Origin: Folioceros fuciformis
Taxonomy: Eukaryota; Anthocerotophyta; Anthocerotopsida; Anthocerotales
Assembly: GCA_049999805.1 (NCBI GenBank)
Contig: JBNGIO010006220.1
Location: 1 to 33,948 of the forward strand
Length of the DNA: 33,948 bases
Direction of reading: 5' to 3'
Made by a program: the position numbers and the translations under genes. Below are positions 31,743 through 33,948 of this stretch, one piece after another (position 1 is the stretch's first letter; every line of letters begins with the position of its first letter). Below the pieces are notes generated by a model. That model saw only the letters and a list, made by a program, of their open reading frames with translations. It was not told the origin of the DNA and ran no database searches.

Positions 31743-33948
31743 AACTTGGGAGGGATTCCTACGGAGTGCCATAGGAGCTTGATGGCATCCTTCGCCGTTC
31801 AGTTAACCTCAGTTGGGGAGCCATTGGTTGTCTTTGCTTGATTTTCTGCGCTCACACCAACCACAGGAAAAGGTCCACCGTTGGGAAGTTGAAAAAAGAT
31901 CGAGAAGTAGCCTTCTTGCACCCTAGATGCTTGGGCCACCTGTAGAGATCTGGTCTGAAGGTCAGAGCCCAGTTTTCACCTAATCAGAATTAGCACAAAA
32001 CCTTTGCTTTATCAAAGGTTCGTGGCCCACTTGGGCGTTCGCCAGATGTGCACCACTGCCTTGCCCGAACGGACCTACAGATTACAGAAATAGCCTGCAA
32101 TTCCCCCCCTCGGCCTTCACCGTCGTCCCTACCTTGCACTTCCAGAGAGCCGTCAGGCACAAGACCTTGAACGACTTCAACGTCTCTTTGCCGTCAGCTC
32201 TCGCAAGCCAAATCGCCCTGTCTAGCTCTTATGCTTCGTCCTGTTCATCCTCCTCCTCCGAGTTGACTCCCCTACTATCCATGGAGTAAGCAAACCACCC
32301 TTCCTCGCCTATGGTAGGTTGTTGCCTTAGGATCTGATGCACATTTTCCTCTAGCCCCTCGTGCAACCACGAGAATATGAGTCTGACGTGCCGAGCCCCT
32401 ACGCCAAACTCCCTTCTGACCTCTTTCACCTCCTTCCAGCGGGACTCTGATCTATTCCATAAATGCTCAATCTGGACAATGCCTTTGCGACAAGCCAGCC
32501 CGTAAATTTGTGACCGATATACCCTTGACCTGAACTCCCGTACCCATAACCTTGAGAAGCCCTGCAGAGGAATGCCCAGAACATCATCCAAATGAGAGAA
32601 GTTGCCCGGGATAAGATAATGTTTGACCTCCAAGTAACTGTTCCAGATGGACTTAAAGAGCGGGGAGCATCCTGTAGTATCCAGTAGCGGTTTGTCAGCC
32701 AGAATGTTGTCAATAGACCTCCTACCCCTGGGGACAACTTGGGTGCCGTCCAAGTGCTGTGTTAGCAGACTCTTCCAAGGGTAGTATGCCGGATCTGCTG
32801 CCCTGACAACCCATTAAGCATGCAAAACTTTCATCTTGGCAACTAGGTCCACCACCCCTAGGCCCCCCATTCCACGTGCCTGAATAATATGCTGCCAAGC
32901 CACTTTAGAACACCCAGCCATACCATCCCCCAAACGTTTCCACAGGAAAGAGGTCAGCACCTGTTGTAAGCGCTTCACCTCTGTCTTAGAAGGCGCCCAC
33001 AAAAACAGAAAGTACCATAAAGAGGTTGTAAGGATATGGTTGATCAACACTAGCCTACCTGCCAAGTTGAGCTCCAGCAATTGTAAACTAGCCGCTTTGC
33101 GAATGAACCTAAGGCAGACATACTTCCCAATCTCCCCATTCTCCTCCCCCTCTTGAAAAGGAAGTCCCAAATACTTGTGAGAAGAGCCCAGGGTCACTCG
33201 CTTGATGTGGTTAATACACTAAGGGGGTTCCCCCTCCATGTGCAGACACATCATGCGCGTCCTGTTCCAATGTACCTTGCAGCCCGAGAGTTCACCAAAG
33301 ACCTTGACCTGTTGGAGCAACGCTTTCAATGGAGCCTCCTCCGCCGAGGAAAAGAGGAGCGTATCATCTGCAAATGCAGAGACCCTTAGTTGTGTTCCAT
33401 TTGGGTTCTGAATACCCACCACTGCCAGGTCCTGCTTGACTACTCTGAGGAAGAAGTCAGTAACAATAATAAATAAGAATGGAGCAAGGGGGCAACCCTG
33501 ACGTACCGACCAAGAGATTCCAAAGCATTCCGTAAAGGATCCATTAACAGACACCTTGTCGCCTGCGTCTTCACACAGAATGGCTATCCATCTGCAGAAG
33601 TTATTCCCGAACCCGAAACTATGTAGGCATCGCCACAGGAAGTGCCACTCAACTGAATCATACGCCTTGTAAAAATCAAGGGAAATGAAGACAGCGACTT
33701 TCTTCTGTACCTGGGTGTTGTACTTAGCTTCCCTCAGGAGTAGAAGGTTATCTAGGATGCACCTATTTTGAATGAATCCTCGCTGCTCTTTCTCAATCCA
33801 ATCATCAAGAAATGGAGTGATTCGGTTAGCCAACACCTTAGCAATCACCTTGTATGTGGTAGTGAGCAGGGTAATCGGGCGCCAATTGGAGATTGATAGA
33901 CTGGCGTCTTGCTTAGGGAGCAAGGAGATAACCCCCATGTTGAACCAA
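31743..33948 (-). mobile_element. LINE copy B, ORF2 reverse transcriptase, truncated at both sides
   Basis: Same family and orientation as copy A and highly similar in sequence. It enters at the window edge with SISNWRPITLLTTTYKVIAKVLANRI and IEKEQRGFIQN (fingers). FISLDFYKAYDSVEWHFLW, RQGCPLAP and SAFADDTLLF (catalytic Asp pair) follow, then the thumb region. One frame runs throughout down to about 32229, broken by TAG at 33219, TAA at 32814 and TAA at 32229. Similarity to copy A continues to about 31745 and then stops, so the zf-RVT-like end and 3' UTR are missing. LINEs usually lose their 5' ends during insertion, so loss of the 3' end points to a later deletion or rearrangement. The endonuclease part would lie beyond the window. 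Confidence 0.88.

Noticed and set aside
31397-31744. Cys-rich 115-codon frame
   Set aside because: No signal peptide, no regular cysteine spacing and no recognisable family. It lies in repetitive DNA and ends near the LINE junction.
1-33948. CRISPR arrays, rRNA operons, bacterial-type operons or obvious tRNAs
   Set aside because: The tandem repeats present lack spacer structure. All confident genes are plant nuclear genes, two of them with spliceosomal introns, and I could not make out a convincing tRNA cloverleaf by eye.

Overview
This is nuclear DNA from a green plant, not a prokaryote. It holds three genes I can model or recognise with confidence. Two carry multiple GT-AG introns and all belong to land-plant families: a HAK/KUP potassium transporter, a secreted root-cap/vWFD-like protein, and a CYP85-clan cytochrome P450 closest by eye to CYP707A. 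They sit in a retrotransposon-rich setting. The 15 introns I can place are short and uniform (76-175 nt, mostly about 100). Together with the families present, this suggests an early-diverging land plant (lycophyte or bryophyte grade) rather than a flowering plant. The species cannot be named from sequence alone.

Layout. Positions 1-12,500 are transposon territory. A decayed LINE (copy A) lies on the minus strand. Its very long ORF1 (12124 to 5836) has a DUF4283-like region and a CCHC zinc knuckle. The first 45 codons of the ORF2 endonuclease follow directly, and then the reverse transcriptase and a zf-RVT-like tail (4823 to 2101). An LTR-like segment (4824-5700) sits where most of the endonuclease should be. 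A second, inverted copy of about 600 bp of that segment lies at 691-1296. A 21-bp minisatellite (12269-12494) lies just upstream of ORF1. From 12,500 to 14,950 I see no gene, only small duplications and palindromes.

The HAK/KUP gene occupies 15032-18376 (8 exons, 836 aa). It has a TATA box 58 bp before its ATG and a tandemly duplicated first intron. From 18,377 to 23,363 there is no intact gene, but there are PPR-repeat remnants on both strands and a long hairpin. The root-cap-like gene is a single exon (23364-24266, 300 aa). Between it and the P450 lie a near-perfect 37-nt-arm foldback that resembles a small-RNA precursor (25587-25677) and a broken gene whose conserved stretches resemble the membrane/beta-helix part of NRPS-like (Pls-type) proteins.

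The P450 (27304-29497) has 9 exons and 478 aa, with heme, I-helix and ExxR motifs all intact. After it come a possible RPA-like zinc-ribbon/OB ORF whose start lies in a 43-bp duplication, a 125-bp tandem duplication, and a second LINE of the same family (copy B, minus strand), which lacks its 3' part and runs off the window end.

The genes do not form a pathway. Potassium transport, a secreted extracellular protein and a membrane monooxygenase are simply neighbours. I found no new defence or biosynthetic system. The strongest unusual signals are the LINE architecture (about 2,100-codon ORF1, ORF1 stop abutting the ORF2 start in the same frame, mostly TAG disabling stops), the 25.6-kb foldback, and the duplicated splice donor in HAK intron 1.
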